In this document: piece after piece, positions 47,891 through 58,099 of the stretch
Numbering within the stretch: position 1 is the stretch's first letter
Layout of the letters: every line of letters starts with the position of its first letter
Assembly: GCF_000296445.1 (NCBI RefSeq)
Contig: NZ_JH815198.1
Span: 1,055,114-1,119,113 of the forward strand
Length of the DNA stretch: 64,000 nucleotides
Origin: Slackia piriformis YIT 12062
Lineage (GTDB): Bacteria; Actinomycetota; Coriobacteriia; Coriobacteriales; Eggerthellaceae
Direction of reading: 5' to 3'
Position numbers and translations under genes: made by a program
The notes under the pieces: generated by a model
Databases searched by the model: none
What the model was told of the DNA's origin: nothing
Seen by the model: the letters and a program-made list of their open reading frames with translations, nothing else

Positions 47891-48670
47891 TCAGAACAGC
47901 CCGGAAACGAACAGGAAATCGAGCGATTTCAGGCGGGAACCCACATGCTCGCGCACCCAAGATTGGCAGAGATGCAATATTTCAAACATAACCCTGCACG
48001 GAGGCCTTGAAGCCACGACATCGTCGAACGTCGACATAAGCAGGAAATGCGCCCACGATAAGACCTCGACGGGAATGCGCTGCGCATCCGAGAACAGAAG
48101 GCATCTCGAACAGACCACGCCCCCTTCCGCCGCAGAAAACAAAACGGTGTCTCGCGCCGTTTCCGTGCACGATAAAGGCATGGAGACTCCGCAGCCGACG
48201 CAGCGATCGAAACATGGGCGAAATCCCGCGAAGGAGAAGGCCTTCAGCATAAAGGCGGCGCATACCGCCAACGCCTCCTCGGCATTGCAGGAGCAAGCGT
48301 GGCCAAGCGCCGAAGAGAGAAGCGCGAACATCTTCGGCGACGCAAGGTCAGGCTGCGTGAGGCGCGATGCAAGGTCCACCACAGGAGCGCATGCCGCAGC
48401 ATGCTGCGCGTCAAAAACGATGCCCTGATGGGCGTCGACAAGGCGCACTTCCTTGACGATATCGAGACTCTTCCCCGACGCCATGAGAGCTTCCACTTCA
48501 GCAAAGATTTCAAGCCGGGAGGAGAACGGGGAATTCGGCTTGCGCGCGCCCTTGGCCACGGCGCGCACCTGGCGTCCATCCTCGGCGAGCAGGGTCAGAA
48601 TCAAATCCGATTCGCCCAGCTTCGTCTTGCGCAGCACGATCGCGTGCAGAGAGTACGTCGGCCCGACCAT
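47891..48670 (-). CDS. recO: DNA repair protein RecO
   Basis: RecO loads RecA at gaps with RecR and also acts in transformation. The 259-residue protein has the OB-fold N-terminus (YSLHAIVLRKTKLGESDLILTLLAEDGRQVRAVAKGARK) and a zinc motif with CFDRCVGCG and CSRCL. Nothing is missing. Confidence 0.93.
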   Translation of the reverse strand: MVGPTYSLHAIVLRKTKLGESDLILTLLAEDGRQVRAVAKGARKPNSPFSSRLEIFAEVEALMASGKSLDIVKEVRLVDAHQGIVFDAQHAAACAPVVDLASRLTQPDLASPKMFALLSSALGHACSCNAEEALAVCAAFMLKAFSFAGFRPCFDRCVGCGVSMPLSCTETARDTVLFSAAEGGVVCSRCLLFSDAQRIPVEVLSWAHFLLMSTFDDVVASRPPCRVMFEILHLCQSWVREHVGSRLKSLDFLFVSGLF

Positions 48671-48697
48671 TCTTCCTCCTTACGTCAAACCTCGCTT

Positions 48698-48782
48698 CAT
48701 TCGCCAAAAGCGCGTCTCCGGAAGCATTCGCTGCCGAAACGCACGTCCTAACGCAGTCGCCGCCGAAACGCGCGTCCGACAG
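48698..48782. repeat. three imperfect tandem repeats upstream of recO
   Basis: Units of 27-29 bases begin CATTCGCC, CATTCGCT and CAGTCGCC and each contains a variant of GAAACGCRCGTCC. They lie 28 bases upstream of the recO start. Confidence 0.6.
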
Positions 48783-48844
48783 GAGCCTGCGCCGCAACGA
48801 CCCACTTTACATCTGCGCCATTGACAAGGTTCAATGGGCCGCAC

Positions 48845-48877
48845 AATAAAACGGCGGAGCCCTTCGACTCCGCCGTT
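48845..48877 (-). terminator. intrinsic terminator after thrS
   Basis: AACGGCGGAG and CTCCGCCGTT pair around an 8-base loop and TTTATTG follows on the minus strand, 62 bases below the thrS stop. Confidence 0.8.
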
Positions 48878-48938
48878 CGGCCACGCCCTCTATGCGACTG
48901 CCCGAGAACGAGGCGTTGCAATAGAAGCGACACGCAGG

Positions 48939-50699
48939 CTATGCGCGCGTGCGAATCTCCTCGGTAATTTCCGCAATGAAGTCCTCGACGGATTTCTGGA
49001 CCGTTTCGTTGGAACGATCGCGTACGGAAATATTGCCCTCCTCGGCCTCCTTTTCGCCGAGAATCAGCATGTAGGGAACGCGGTCGATGCCACGCGCCTC
49101 GCGAATCTTGTAGCCGATCTTCTCATCGCGATCGTCGACGACCACGCGCACGCCCGCTTCGTCGAACTTCTGAGCCACCGCATGAGCGTAGTCGCGGCTT
49201 TTCTCGGACACGGGGAGAACCTTCACCTGGATAGGAGCAAGCCACGTGGGGAACTTGCCGGCGAAATGCTCGATAAGAATGCCGATGAAACGCTCGACGG
49301 AGCCGAAGCATACGCGATGCAGCATGATGGGACGCTTCTTGGAGCCGTCAGCGTCAGTGTAGTCGATTTCGAAATTCAGCGGCATCTGGAAGTCGAGCTG
49401 CACGGTGCCGCACTGCCACGTACGACCCAGGGAGTCTTCCAGATGAAAGTCGATCTTCGGACCGTAGAAAGCACCGTCGCCTTCGTTGATAACGTAGTCC
49501 ATGCCAAGCTTGTCGAGAGCGGTCTTGAGACCCTGCTCCGCAGCCTCCCAATCTTCGTCGGAGCCCATAGAATCCTCAGGACGCGTGGAAAGTTCGACAT
49601 GATACGTAAAGCCGAAGTTGTCGTAGACCGACGTGATGAGGTTCGCCACGCCCACGATTTCATCGGTGAGCTGCTCAGGCGTCACGAAGAGATGCGCATC
49701 GTCCTGGTTGAAGCAGCGCACGCGGAACAGGCCGTGCAGCGCACCTTTGAGCTCATGGCGATGAACGAGGCCGATTTCGCCCGCACGAATGGGAAGATCA
49801 CGGTAGCTGCGCGGCTTGGAGGCGTACACGAGAACGCCGCCCGGGCAGTTCATGGGCTTGATGCAGTACTCTTCGTCATCGATCGTGGTGGAGTACATAT
49901 TGTCTTTGTAGTGATCCCAGTGGCCGGAAGTCTCCCAGAGATGGCGGTTCATAATCTGGGGCGTGGAGATTTCGATATAACCCGCCTTGCGATGGATCTC
50001 GCGCCAGTAATCAAGCAGGGCGTTCTTGAGAATCATGCCGTTGGGCAGGAAGAACGGGAAGCCGGGGGCTTCGTCGCGCATCATGAAAAGGTCCATTTCG
50101 CGACCGATCTTGCGATGATCGCGCTTTTTCGCCTCTTCGATCATCGTCAGATGAGCGTCGAGCTCTTCTTTCGTCGCGAACGCAGTGCCGTTCACGCGCG
50201 TCAGCATCTTATTGTTGGAATCGGCCTTCCAATACGCTCCGGAAACGCTCGTAAGCTTGAACGCCTTGAGAGCTTTGGTATAGGTGATATGGGGGCCGAC
50301 GCACATGTCGATATAATCGCCCTGCTGGAAGAAGGTGATACGGGCGTCTTCCGGCAGGTCCCCGATATGCTCGACCTTGTACTTCTCGCCGCGCTCTTCC
50401 ATCAAAGCGATAGCCTCGGCGCGAGGAAGTTCGAAAGCGCTGAACTTCAGGTTTTCCTTCACGATCTTCTTCATCTCCGCCTCTATAGCGGGAAGATCGT
50501 CCTCGGAAAGCCTTTTATCGCCCAGGTCGACATCGTAGTAGAAGCCGTTGTCGGTTGCGGGGCCGTAGGCGAAATCGGCCTCGGGATAGAGGCGCTTGAT
50601 GGCCTGGGCCATGATATGCGCGGCAGAATGACGAACGATGTGCGTTACCTCGTCCTGCGCGACTTCAGCGACAGAGCCGTCGTTGTAAAGGGCCTTCAT
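48939..50699 (-). CDS. thrS: threonyl-tRNA synthetase lacking the TGS domain
   Basis: ThrS charges tRNA-Thr. The 586-residue protein begins with MKALYNDGSVAE and reaches the editing domain at once (HIVRHSAAHIMAQAIKRLYP, near residue 22), so the N-terminal TGS domain of about 60 residues seen in E. coli ThrS (642 residues) is absent. The editing domain, class II catalytic core (MNCPGGVLVYASKPRSYRDLP with the zinc Cys, RVRCFNQDDAHLF) and anticodon-binding domain are complete. No in-frame start further upstream restores the TGS part. Confidence 0.95.
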   Translation of the reverse strand: MKALYNDGSVAEVAQDEVTHIVRHSAAHIMAQAIKRLYPEADFAYGPATDNGFYYDVDLGDKRLSEDDLPAIEAEMKKIVKENLKFSAFELPRAEAIALMEERGEKYKVEHIGDLPEDARITFFQQGDYIDMCVGPHITYTKALKAFKLTSVSGAYWKADSNNKMLTRVNGTAFATKEELDAHLTMIEEAKKRDHRKIGREMDLFMMRDEAPGFPFFLPNGMILKNALLDYWREIHRKAGYIEISTPQIMNRHLWETSGHWDHYKDNMYSTTIDDEEYCIKPMNCPGGVLVYASKPRSYRDLPIRAGEIGLVHRHELKGALHGLFRVRCFNQDDAHLFVTPEQLTDEIVGVANLITSVYDNFGFTYHVELSTRPEDSMGSDEDWEAAEQGLKTALDKLGMDYVINEGDGAFYGPKIDFHLEDSLGRTWQCGTVQLDFQMPLNFEIDYTDADGSKKRPIMLHRVCFGSVERFIGILIEHFAGKFPTWLAPIQVKVLPVSEKSRDYAHAVAQKFDEAGVRVVVDDRDEKIGYKIREARGIDRVPYMLILGEKEAEEGNISVRDRSNETVQKSVEDFIAEITEEIRTRA

Positions 50700-50854
50700 G
50701 GATTATCTCCTCTCAAAATGCGAATACGCATAATCAATACCGTACATTCAACCGCAGGCTGAAGAAACGGCGATGCTGCGGCAAGCGGGCGGTCCACCCG
50801 CATCGTTCGGCGAGACGGAATGCTCGCATCATGCAAGGCATAATGCGCTACAAG

Positions 50855-50880
50855 AAAAGCCGCCCGTCGAGGCGGCTTTT
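50855..50880 (-). terminator. intrinsic terminator after the zinc-ribbon membrane protein gene
   Basis: AAAAGCCGCC and GGCGGCTTTT are perfect complements around a 6-base loop with TTTTCTTG following on the minus strand, 14 bases past the stop at 50895. Confidence 0.8.
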
Positions 50881-50894
50881 GCAACCAAGAACCG

Positions 50895-51440
50895 TTATCG
50901 CTCCTGCTGACGCGTGGCGCCTTGCAGAGGGGCTTTGCCGGCCGGATTTGCCTGAGGTGCCGCCTGCTGATGCGGGTGGCTGGTAGTTCGAGCACCGCGA
51001 CGAGCCGGCGCCGCAGGCAAGGAGGTTGCGCAATACGGGCAGACCGTCCAGGAAGGATCGAGGGCATGACCGCATTTCACGCATTGGTTCTTCAGGCGCT
51101 GATGGCAATTCGGGCACAGGATATAGTCTGCTTCGACGGGATACCCGCAGTTGCCGCATTCGCCATACTGCATAAGCTGACGCTGCTTCAAAGCCACTTC
51201 CAGCTCCTGCTCGTCGCGGTCGATCTGCAGCAGCGGAGGGCGCAAGAGGCAGTATGCGATGATGCCAACCACAGGAACCAGGGCCACAATCGCCCATACA
51301 TACCACATGGTTCCGCGAAGATACGCATCGCGCACCACCCACACAACGGACAAAACGTACAGAATAACCAGCATGACAACAAAGACCGTCATGGCCATCT
51401 GCAGTTCCGGGGTCCATAATTGAGAGAGAATCTCGCTCAT
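50895..51440 (-). CDS. membrane protein with a double zinc ribbon
   Basis: The 181-residue protein has two N-terminal hydrophobic segments (about 14-37 and 44-66), then a soluble part. Residues 94-138 contain CGNCG, CPNCH, CVKCG and CPYCA, which form two zinc ribbons. The last 40 residues are Ala/Pro/Gln-rich. The soluble ribbons presumably bind a partner, as in many such bacterial proteins, but the partner and role are unknown. It lies between thrS and valS with its own terminator. Confidence 0.75.
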   Translation of the reverse strand: MSEILSQLWTPELQMAMTVFVVMLVILYVLSVVWVVRDAYLRGTMWYVWAIVALVPVVGIIAYCLLRPPLLQIDRDEQELEVALKQRQLMQYGECGNCGYPVEADYILCPNCHQRLKNQCVKCGHALDPSWTVCPYCATSLPAAPARRGARTTSHPHQQAAPQANPAGKAPLQGATRQQER

Positions 51441-51750
51441 TTCGCTTCCTTTTCATTGCTCTCCGTAAAAACGAGAGCCTTCATTCCGCTTTTTACCGCT
51501 CATCATTGTAGCAAAGATATGGACCCTTCGCGAAAAGTACGAAAGATTCGATGACGACCCGCCCGTTTCACGTTGCAGACAGGTCGCATCGCAGGACGGC
51601 ATCGCGCACGAAGCCCCCCCGAGAAGAGCGCCATGCGCCGAAACAGACGCCGACAGCGAAAGACGCGCCCCGAAGGACGCGTCTTTCTGTCATATCCGTC
51701 GCAAAGAATGCGGCACGCGATCGATGGCCTTTCTTTCGGCGCGATGCCGT
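51441..51750. other. intergenic region before valS 3' end
   Basis: 310 bases with no convincing gene. It holds the valS terminator-like hairpin and, on the side of the zinc-ribbon gene, an AT-rich patch (near 51500) that may hold its promoter. Confidence 0.4.
51658..51687 (-). terminator. terminator-like hairpin after valS
   Basis: GAAAGACGCG and CGCGTCTTTC are perfect complements around a 10-base loop about 64 bases below the valS stop. The T tract is poor (TTTCGCTG). Confidence 0.6.
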
Positions 51751-54423
51751 TTAGGCAAGCTCGGCAATCTGGCTTGCCAGAAGATCGAACTTCGCCTCGA
51801 GCTCGGCGTGCTTCGCCTTGTCCTTCTCGATGATTTCGGGTTTTGCCTTCGCCAGATAACCCGGATTCGAGAGCTTCTTCTCCACCTTCGCGATCTCTTT
51901 CTGAAGCTTCTCCTGCTCCTTGACCAAGCGGTCGCGTTCGGCCTTGAAGTCCACCAGACCGGAAAGCTCGCAATAGACCTCGCAGCCGGAAACGAGCGTC
52001 GCAGCGCTTTCTGCAGGCTTTCCGGCATCCGTGGAAACCTGCATGCCGGAAAGGCGCGCAAGCGATTCGATCAAGGCACGCTGCTCATCGATCAAAGACG
52101 AATCTTTGTCCGTGGCGGCCTTCACCGTGACGGCAAGCTCCTGCTTGGGGGAAATGCCGTACCGGGCGCGAACGGAGCGAACCGCCGACACGATGCCGCA
52201 CACCATGCCCATGGCGCGCTCTGCGTCCTCGTCCTTCCAGCGAGCCAGGCCTTCGGGCTCGGGCCAAGACGCCATCATGAGGGCCGGTGCCGCATCGCCG
52301 TGAGGAACCTTCTCCCAGATAGCTTCGGTCACGAACGGCATGGCCGGATGCAGCAGGCGCAAGGCGTTATCGAGCACATAGACCAGATTGCGCTGGACCT
52401 GCAGGCGCTGTTCGCCCTCCGCATGAAGCGAGGCCTTGGAGAACTCGATGTACCAGTCGCAGAATTCATTCCAGAAGAAGCCATGCAGGTCGCGAGCCAC
52501 TTCGCCGAACTGGTAGGTCTCGATGCCCTTGGTCACGCTCTCGGAAAGCTCGGCCAAACGCGAGAAGATCCACGCGTCGGCGGGGCCGGTCACGCGAGGC
52601 TCGCCCGGCGTGTAGCCCTCGAGGTTCGATAGCACGAAGCGACTTGCGTTCCAGACCTTGTTCACGAAGGCGCGCGCAGCGTCCGTGCGCGGAGAGTCGA
52701 TCAGCTCGTGCGTCTTCGGGTCGATATTGGCGTCGAAGCGCACGTCCTGATTGTTGGTGACCAACGTGAGCAGGTTGAAACGCATGGCATCTGCGCCGTA
52801 CTTCTCGATGAGGTCCATCGGATTGACGCCGTTGCCCTTCGACTTGGACATACGCGTGCCGTCCTTAGCCAGGATGGTGGCGTAGATGACCACGTCATGG
52901 AACGGAATCTCGTCGAGGAAATACGTCGAAGCCATAATCATACGGGCGACCCACAGCGCGATGATGTCACGCGCAGTGACGAGCGCCTTGGTGGGATGAT
53001 GGCCTTCCATGAGCTCGGGCGTATCCGGCCAGCCCTGTGTGGCGAACGTCCATAGCTGGCTCGAGAACCAAGTATCCAGCACGTCTTCGTCCTGGCGGGT
53101 GGCAGCGCCGCATTTCGGGCAGGTGTGCACGTCTTCCATGGACGCGTCCATCCAGCCGCATTCGTCGCAGTAGAAGACCGGGATACGATGGCCCCACCAC
53201 AGCTGACGCGAGATGCACCAGTCTTTGAGGTTTTCCATCCAGGTGAGATAGCTCTGCGTCCAACGCTCGGGATGGAATTTGATTTTCCCGCTTGTCACGG
53301 CCTCGGTTGCGGGGCCTTTGAGCTTCTCGACCGCGACGAACCACTGCTCGGACAGCCAGGGCTCGAGCGCGGACGGGCAGCGGTAGCAATGCATGACGGA
53401 GTGGTTGTGCTCCTCCACGTGGTCAAGCAGACCATGCTCCTCGAACCAGGCGACGATGGCCTCGCGGCATTCCTCGCGGCTCATGCCGGAGAACTCGCCG
53501 TAGCCTTCCACCACGTGCGCCGTTTCGTCGAAGATGTTGATCTTCTCGAGGTCGTGACGCTCACCCATGGCGAAGTCGTTAGGGTCGTGCGCAGGCGTAA
53601 CCTTCACGAAGCCCGACCCGAAACCGGCATCGACGTAGAAGTCGCTGAAGATGGGAATCTCGCGGTCAACGATGGGCAGCTTGACGGTTTTGCCGACGAA
53701 TTTGTCCTTCTCGTGGTCTTGAGGAGACACGGCAACACCGGTGTCGCCGAGCATGGTCTCGGGACGGGTGGTAGCCACGACGATGTAATCTTGCCCGTCG
53801 ACCGGCTCGGTCAGCGGGTAGCGAAGATGCCACAGATGGCCGGCTTCTTCTTTATACTCCGCCTCATCATCGGAAATGGCGGTGCGGCAATGAGGGCACC
53901 AGTTCACGATGCGCTTGCCGCGATAGATGAGCCCGTCATTGTACCAGTCGACGAACGTCTTGCGGACGGCCTTGGCGTAGTCGTCGTCCATGGTGAAATG
54001 AGGGTCGGAGAAATCCGCCGAGCAGCCCATGCGCTTGACCTGCTCGAGGATGTATCCGCCGTACTCATGCGTCCAGTCCCAGCATGCGTCGATGAATTTC
54101 TCGCGTCCGATATCGCGGCGATTAATGCCTTCTGCCGCAAGCTTTTTGTCGACTTTCGTCTGCGTGGAGATGCCGGCATGATCGGTGCCGAGAATCCAAC
54201 GGGTGGAACGGCCGCGCATGCGATAGAAACGCACAATGGTGTCTTGGATGGTATCGTCGAGCGCATGCCCCATATGAAGCACGCCCGTGACGTTCGGCGG
54301 CGGGATGGTAATGGTGCAATCCCCCACGCCAGGACTGCGACGGTAGTAATCGCCCGCAATCCATTTGTCGAGCATGCTCTGCTCGACGGATTCTGAGTCG
54401 TAATTCTTGGAGAGCTCTTCCAT
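51751..54423 (-). CDS. valS: valyl-tRNA synthetase
   Basis: ValS charges tRNA-Val. The 890-residue class I enzyme has the HIGH-type motif PPPNVTGVLHMGHAL near residue 45, the editing domain (TTRPETMLGDTGVAV), the KMSKS-type KDGTRMSKSKGN, and a C-terminal coiled-coil arm (DFKAERDRLVKEQEKLQKEI). The length is normal. It begins 8 bases after clpX. Confidence 0.97.
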   Translation of the reverse strand: MEELSKNYDSESVEQSMLDKWIAGDYYRRSPGVGDCTITIPPPNVTGVLHMGHALDDTIQDTIVRFYRMRGRSTRWILGTDHAGISTQTKVDKKLAAEGINRRDIGREKFIDACWDWTHEYGGYILEQVKRMGCSADFSDPHFTMDDDYAKAVRKTFVDWYNDGLIYRGKRIVNWCPHCRTAISDDEAEYKEEAGHLWHLRYPLTEPVDGQDYIVVATTRPETMLGDTGVAVSPQDHEKDKFVGKTVKLPIVDREIPIFSDFYVDAGFGSGFVKVTPAHDPNDFAMGERHDLEKINIFDETAHVVEGYGEFSGMSREECREAIVAWFEEHGLLDHVEEHNHSVMHCYRCPSALEPWLSEQWFVAVEKLKGPATEAVTSGKIKFHPERWTQSYLTWMENLKDWCISRQLWWGHRIPVFYCDECGWMDASMEDVHTCPKCGAATRQDEDVLDTWFSSQLWTFATQGWPDTPELMEGHHPTKALVTARDIIALWVARMIMASTYFLDEIPFHDVVIYATILAKDGTRMSKSKGNGVNPMDLIEKYGADAMRFNLLTLVTNNQDVRFDANIDPKTHELIDSPRTDAARAFVNKVWNASRFVLSNLEGYTPGEPRVTGPADAWIFSRLAELSESVTKGIETYQFGEVARDLHGFFWNEFCDWYIEFSKASLHAEGEQRLQVQRNLVYVLDNALRLLHPAMPFVTEAIWEKVPHGDAAPALMMASWPEPEGLARWKDEDAERAMGMVCGIVSAVRSVRARYGISPKQELAVTVKAATDKDSSLIDEQRALIESLARLSGMQVSTDAGKPAESAATLVSGCEVYCELSGLVDFKAERDRLVKEQEKLQKEIAKVEKKLSNPGYLAKAKPEIIEKDKAKHAELEAKFDLLASQIAELA

Positions 54424-54431
54424 ATCCCCCT

Positions 54432-55817
54432 CTATTCTTCTCCCTTTTCGATTCCATCGCTGGAATCGACCATGCCCTCTTGCTCGTCATTGGCCAGCTG
54501 TTCGATGGCAGGCCTGGTCTGCCCCGTGATATCGCTTTCATGCAACACCACACGCGTGCCCGGTCCGTATTCGGGCAGGTCGAACATGACGTCTTGAAGC
54601 ACGCGCTCGCAGATGGAACGAAGACCGCGTGCGCCCGTGCCGTGCTCGACCGCCTCGTGGGCAATCGCGCGCAAAGCGTCGTCGGCGAATACGAGCTCGG
54701 AGTCTTCGAACTCGAACATGCGCGTGTACTGCTTGACCAATGCGTTCTTCGGATCGGTCAGGATATGCACCAGGTCGTCTTCGGTCAGCTCGTCGAGGGA
54801 GCAGACGACCGGAATGCGGCCGACGAATTCCGGAATCATGCCGAACTTGTTCAGGTCCTCGGGCAAAACCTTGGAAAGCAGCTCGGCTTCGGCATGCTTC
54901 TTGCTTTCGGGCATATCGTTGGTAAAGCCGATGCCCGTCTTGCCCACGCGCTGTCCGATGATGTCGGCCAGGCCGACGAACGCTCCGCCCAGAATGAACA
55001 GGATGTTCGTCGTATCGATATGGATAAGCTCCTGCTGAGGATGCTTGCGGCCGCCCTGCGGCGGCACGGCCGCTTCGGTGCCCTCGACGATTTTCAACAA
55101 AGCCTGCTGGACCCCCTCGCCCGAGACGTCGCGCGTGATGGAGAGGTTTTCGGCCTTGCGAGCGATCTTGTCGATCTCGTCGATATAGATGATGCCTATC
55201 TGGGCACGTTCGACGTCGAAATCAGCCGCCGTGATGAGCTTCAACAGGATGTTCTCCACGTCCTCGCCCACATAGCCCGCTTCGGTGAGCGTAGTGGCAT
55301 CGGCGATGGCGAAGGGAACCTGCAGCGTGCGAGCAAGCGTTTGCGCAAGCAGGGTCTTGCCCGAGCCCGTGGGACCGAGAAGCATGATGTTGCTCTTGGC
55401 GAGCTCCACATCGCTTTCATCGGCCTTCTGGCCAAGGCTGATGCGCTTGTAATGGTTGTACACCGCTACCGAAAGCGCACGCTTGGCCGCATCCTGACCC
55501 ACCACATGCTGGCTCAATCGCTCGTAAAGCTCATGCGGCGTAGGAAGCGAGGCCAAGACCTGCTCGGCGCTCGGCACGCCTTCCTCGGACTCTTCACGCT
55601 CGAAATCAACCGCTTGGTCGTACGACTTCGGCGCGCCGTCTTGCATGTAGCCGCCCTGAGACAGCACGTCGGAGCAGACCGAGATGCACTCGTCGCAAAT
55701 GCATACACCGTCAGGGCTTTGGATCATGCCGCCGACCTGGTCGGCCGTTTTGCCACAAAAAATGCAGCGCGTGTCTTTCGGGTCGATATTGGGAGAATCG
55801 GTATCGTTCGTTCGCAT
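54432..55817 (-). CDS. clpX: ATP-dependent protease ATPase subunit ClpX
   Basis: ClpX unfolds substrates for ClpP. The 461-residue protein has the N-terminal zinc domain ([25 protein letters not shown]), Walker [13 protein letters not shown] near 150, Walker [12 protein letters not shown], and the pore/IGF-side elements. It lies 4 bases after clpP. Confidence 0.97.
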   Translation of the reverse strand: MRTNDTDSPNIDPKDTRCIFCGKTADQVGGMIQSPDGVCICDECISVCSDVLSQGGYMQDGAPKSYDQAVDFEREESEEGVPSAEQVLASLPTPHELYERLSQHVVGQDAAKRALSVAVYNHYKRISLGQKADESDVELAKSNIMLLGPTGSGKTLLAQTLARTLQVPFAIADATTLTEAGYVGEDVENILLKLITAADFDVERAQIGIIYIDEIDKIARKAENLSITRDVSGEGVQQALLKIVEGTEAAVPPQGGRKHPQQELIHIDTTNILFILGGAFVGLADIIGQRVGKTGIGFTNDMPESKKHAEAELLSKVLPEDLNKFGMIPEFVGRIPVVCSLDELTEDDLVHILTDPKNALVKQYTRMFEFEDSELVFADDALRAIAHEAVEHGTGARGLRSICERVLQDVMFDLPEYGPGTRVVLHESDITGQTRPAIEQLANDEQEGMVDSSDGIEKGEE

Positions 55818-55821
55818 CGAG

Positions 55822-56445
55822 TTAGGCTTCCTTCTTCGTTGCAGCGCGCGAGGTGATGATTTCGTCGACGAGGCCGTAGGCCTTGGCCTCTTCGGCGGTC
55901 AGCCAGTGATCGCGCTCGGAATCGCGATGGATGGTTTCGACGGTCTGGCCGGTATGCTTCGCAAGGATGCCTTCGAGGCGATCGCGGGTCTTGCGCATCT
56001 CCTCGGCAAGAATGTCGAAGTCGGTCTGCTGGGTGCGCTCGCCCGAGCCGCCCATGGGCTGATGAATCATGATCTGAGAGTTGGACGTGATGAATCGCTT
56101 GCCGGGCGTTCCCGCCGTGGTGAGCACCGAACCCATGGAAGCAGCCATGCCCAAGCATACCGTGGAGACGTCGCAGCGGATGAACTGCATGGCGTCATAG
56201 ATGGCAAGACCTGCCGAAACGCTTCCTCCGGGAGAATTGATATAGAGGGAGATGTCCTTCTCTGGGTCGGCACTTTCCAGATGGAGAAGCTGAGCTACGA
56301 CAATATTGGCCACATCGTCGTCAATGGCGCTTCCCAAAAACACGATGCGATCGTTGAGCAGGCGAGAATAAATGTCGTACGAGCGCTCGCCGCGCGGCGA
56401 CTGCTCGATAACGTAAGGGATGGTGTACCCATTGCGTATATCCAT
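55822..56445 (-). CDS. clpP: ATP-dependent Clp protease proteolytic subunit
   Basis: ClpP is the serine peptidase of the ClpXP machine. It starts at the ATG at 56445 (207 residues); the longer in-frame opening is not supported. The catalytic Ser103 ([10 protein letters not shown]) and His128 ([10 protein letters not shown]) are visible, and the Asp lies in HRDSERDHW. Gene order clpX after clpP after tig is classical. Confidence 0.97.
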   Translation of the reverse strand: MDIRNGYTIPYVIEQSPRGERSYDIYSRLLNDRIVFLGSAIDDDVANIVVAQLLHLESADPEKDISLYINSPGGSVSAGLAIYDAMQFIRCDVSTVCLGMAASMGSVLTTAGTPGKRFITSNSQIMIHQPMGGSGERTQQTDFDILAEEMRKTRDRLEGILAKHTGQTVETIHRDSERDHWLTAEEAKAYGLVDEIITSRAATKKEA

Positions 56446-56472
56446 GATGGTCCCTTTCTGTAATACAACCAT

Positions 56473-56501
56473 GGCTCGCCCCCTTCGAAAGGAGACGAGC
56501 C
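56473..56501 (-). other. long hairpin in the tig-clpP intergenic region
   Basis: GGCTCGTCTCCTT can pair with AAGGGGGCGAGCC around TCG, giving 13 pairs including three G-U. No T tract follows; it lies 28 bases upstream of clpP. It might be an RNA processing or stability element. Confidence 0.5.
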
Positions 56502-56607
56502 AGGTTAATGTAACACGATATTTCGAACGCGTCTTCTCGCGCATCGCACGTTTACCGTACAAACATACGTCGCGCCCTTGATGCGCTACGACGAAGCGTC
56601 AGTCATG

Positions 56608-58026
56608 CTATTCCTCAGCGGAATCCTTCTCTTCGGCCTTCTCAGCCTTCTTGGAAGACTTCTTTGCAGCCTTTTTTGCGGGCTTCTTCTCTTCGGCCTT
56701 CTCAGCGAGCTGCTCGACCTCTTCGATGTCGGCCTCCTTGAGCAGGGCCTCAAGAGCCTTGCCGCGCATGATGCCCTCGCGAACGATATGCAGACGGCCC
56801 TGGGACTTCCACTCGGCAAACAGCGCGTCGGTGTCTTCAGCACCACTGTTCTTGAATTCGTCGAGGATGTCCTCGTCGGTCACTTCGATGCCGGCGTGAC
56901 GAGCCCATGCGTCAAGAGCGAGGTTCTCTTTGACGTTGTCGATAGCCTGAAGCTTGACGTCTTCCTTGAAGTCCTCGGGAGTGATGTCCTGGGCCTTGAG
57001 GTATGCGTCAAACGTCGCGCCCTGGTTCTGCAGCTGGGTGAAGAACGCCTGAAGCAGCTCGCGCTCGGCGTCTTCGACCATGGACTCGGGAGCCTCGCCC
57101 ACCAGGCGCTCCTGAAGAGCGTAGAGAGCGTTGTTCTCCATGATGCGAGGAATAGCCTCGCCCTTCTGCTGCTCGATGGACTCGCCCATGCGAACGCGCA
57201 GCTCGGCGACGTCAGCGAAGCCCAGGGTCTCTTTGACCCACTCGTCGGTGATTTCGGGAGCGACCTTCTTCTTGACGACCTTGATCTCGACGTCGAACGT
57301 GGCGTTTTCGGTCTTCTCCTTCAGGAAGGAGGTAACCATGCAGGGGTTCTCTTCGACATTGAGGGTGATGGACTTGGTCTCGCCCTTCTTCATGCCGATA
57401 AGAGCCTCGTCGAAAGCGGCGGGGAACATGCCCTGGCCGAGCTCGTACATACGGTCCTCGACGCCCAGAGCGTCAATGGCCTCGCCGTTGTCGTCTTTGA
57501 CGGTCATGGTCAGCTCGACAATGCTCTTCTCCTTGACCTTGGTGTTGGCAGGAGCATTCTTATAGTCGAAGTAATAATCGCCCAGAGAATTGATCTGCTC
57601 GTCAATCTCAAGCTCGGAAGCCGTCTTGAACGGAATCTCCACATGGACGGGAGAGTAATCGGAAAGCTCGAGTTCGGGCTTGACTTCGAATTCTGCGGAG
57701 AAGGTGAAGTCTTTGCCCTCTTCCACCAGGCCTTCGACGTCGCCGAACTTCGGCTGGGAAATCATGAACAGGTTGTTCTCGTCAACGGCCAGAGGGAAGC
57801 TCTCGTTCACGACCTCGTCAGTAACCGTGGAACGAACAGCCTCTTTGCCGAGGTTGCTGTCGATGACGGGACGGGGCACATGGCCGGGGCGGAATCCGGG
57901 GAAACGGTACTTCGCGCCGAAATCCTTGTAGGTCTTCTTGATGCGAGCGTCGATCTCGGCAGCCTCGATGGTCACCGTGAGCTTGGTGGCACCGGACTCG
58001 AGAACCTCTACCTTCGTTTTCAACAC
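56608..58026 (-). CDS. tig: trigger factor
   Basis: Trigger factor is the ribosome-bound chaperone with peptidyl-prolyl isomerase activity. The 472-residue protein has the ribosome-binding signature region FGAKYRFPGFRPGHVPRPVID near residue 40, a central FKBP-like domain, and a Lys/Glu-rich tail (KKPAKKAAKKSSKKAEKAEEK) of about 40 residues beyond the usual end. It is followed by clpP. Confidence 0.96.
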   Translation of the reverse strand: MLKTKVEVLESGATKLTVTIEAAEIDARIKKTYKDFGAKYRFPGFRPGHVPRPVIDSNLGKEAVRSTVTDEVVNESFPLAVDENNLFMISQPKFGDVEGLVEEGKDFTFSAEFEVKPELELSDYSPVHVEIPFKTASELEIDEQINSLGDYYFDYKNAPANTKVKEKSIVELTMTVKDDNGEAIDALGVEDRMYELGQGMFPAAFDEALIGMKKGETKSITLNVEENPCMVTSFLKEKTENATFDVEIKVVKKKVAPEITDEWVKETLGFADVAELRVRMGESIEQQKGEAIPRIMENNALYALQERLVGEAPESMVEDAERELLQAFFTQLQNQGATFDAYLKAQDITPEDFKEDVKLQAIDNVKENLALDAWARHAGIEVTDEDILDEFKNSGAEDTDALFAEWKSQGRLHIVREGIMRGKALEALLKEADIEEVEQLAEKAEEKKPAKKAAKKSSKKAEKAEEKDSAEE

Positions 58027-58099
58027 TATCCTCCATCTGAGTCTTGCTCAGTCCGCCGGAAAGGCGAACAGGTTACCTCTTGAGCGCGTCGGGCGAATA

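Noticed and set aside
48834-50762. Long plus-strand open frame of over 640 codons opposite thrS
   Set aside because: It is the antisense shadow of a high-GC gene, without a ribosome site or a recognisable fold.
50789-50799. GGGTGGACCGC on the minus strand upstream of thrS
   Set aside because: It lacks one base of the T-box core and no specifier loop or terminator with alternative pairing is evident; a T-box is not supported.
56578-58083. Plus-strand open frame of about 500 codons opposite tig
   Set aside because: Antisense shadow; leucine and valine runs result from reverse reading of the acidic/basic codons of tig.
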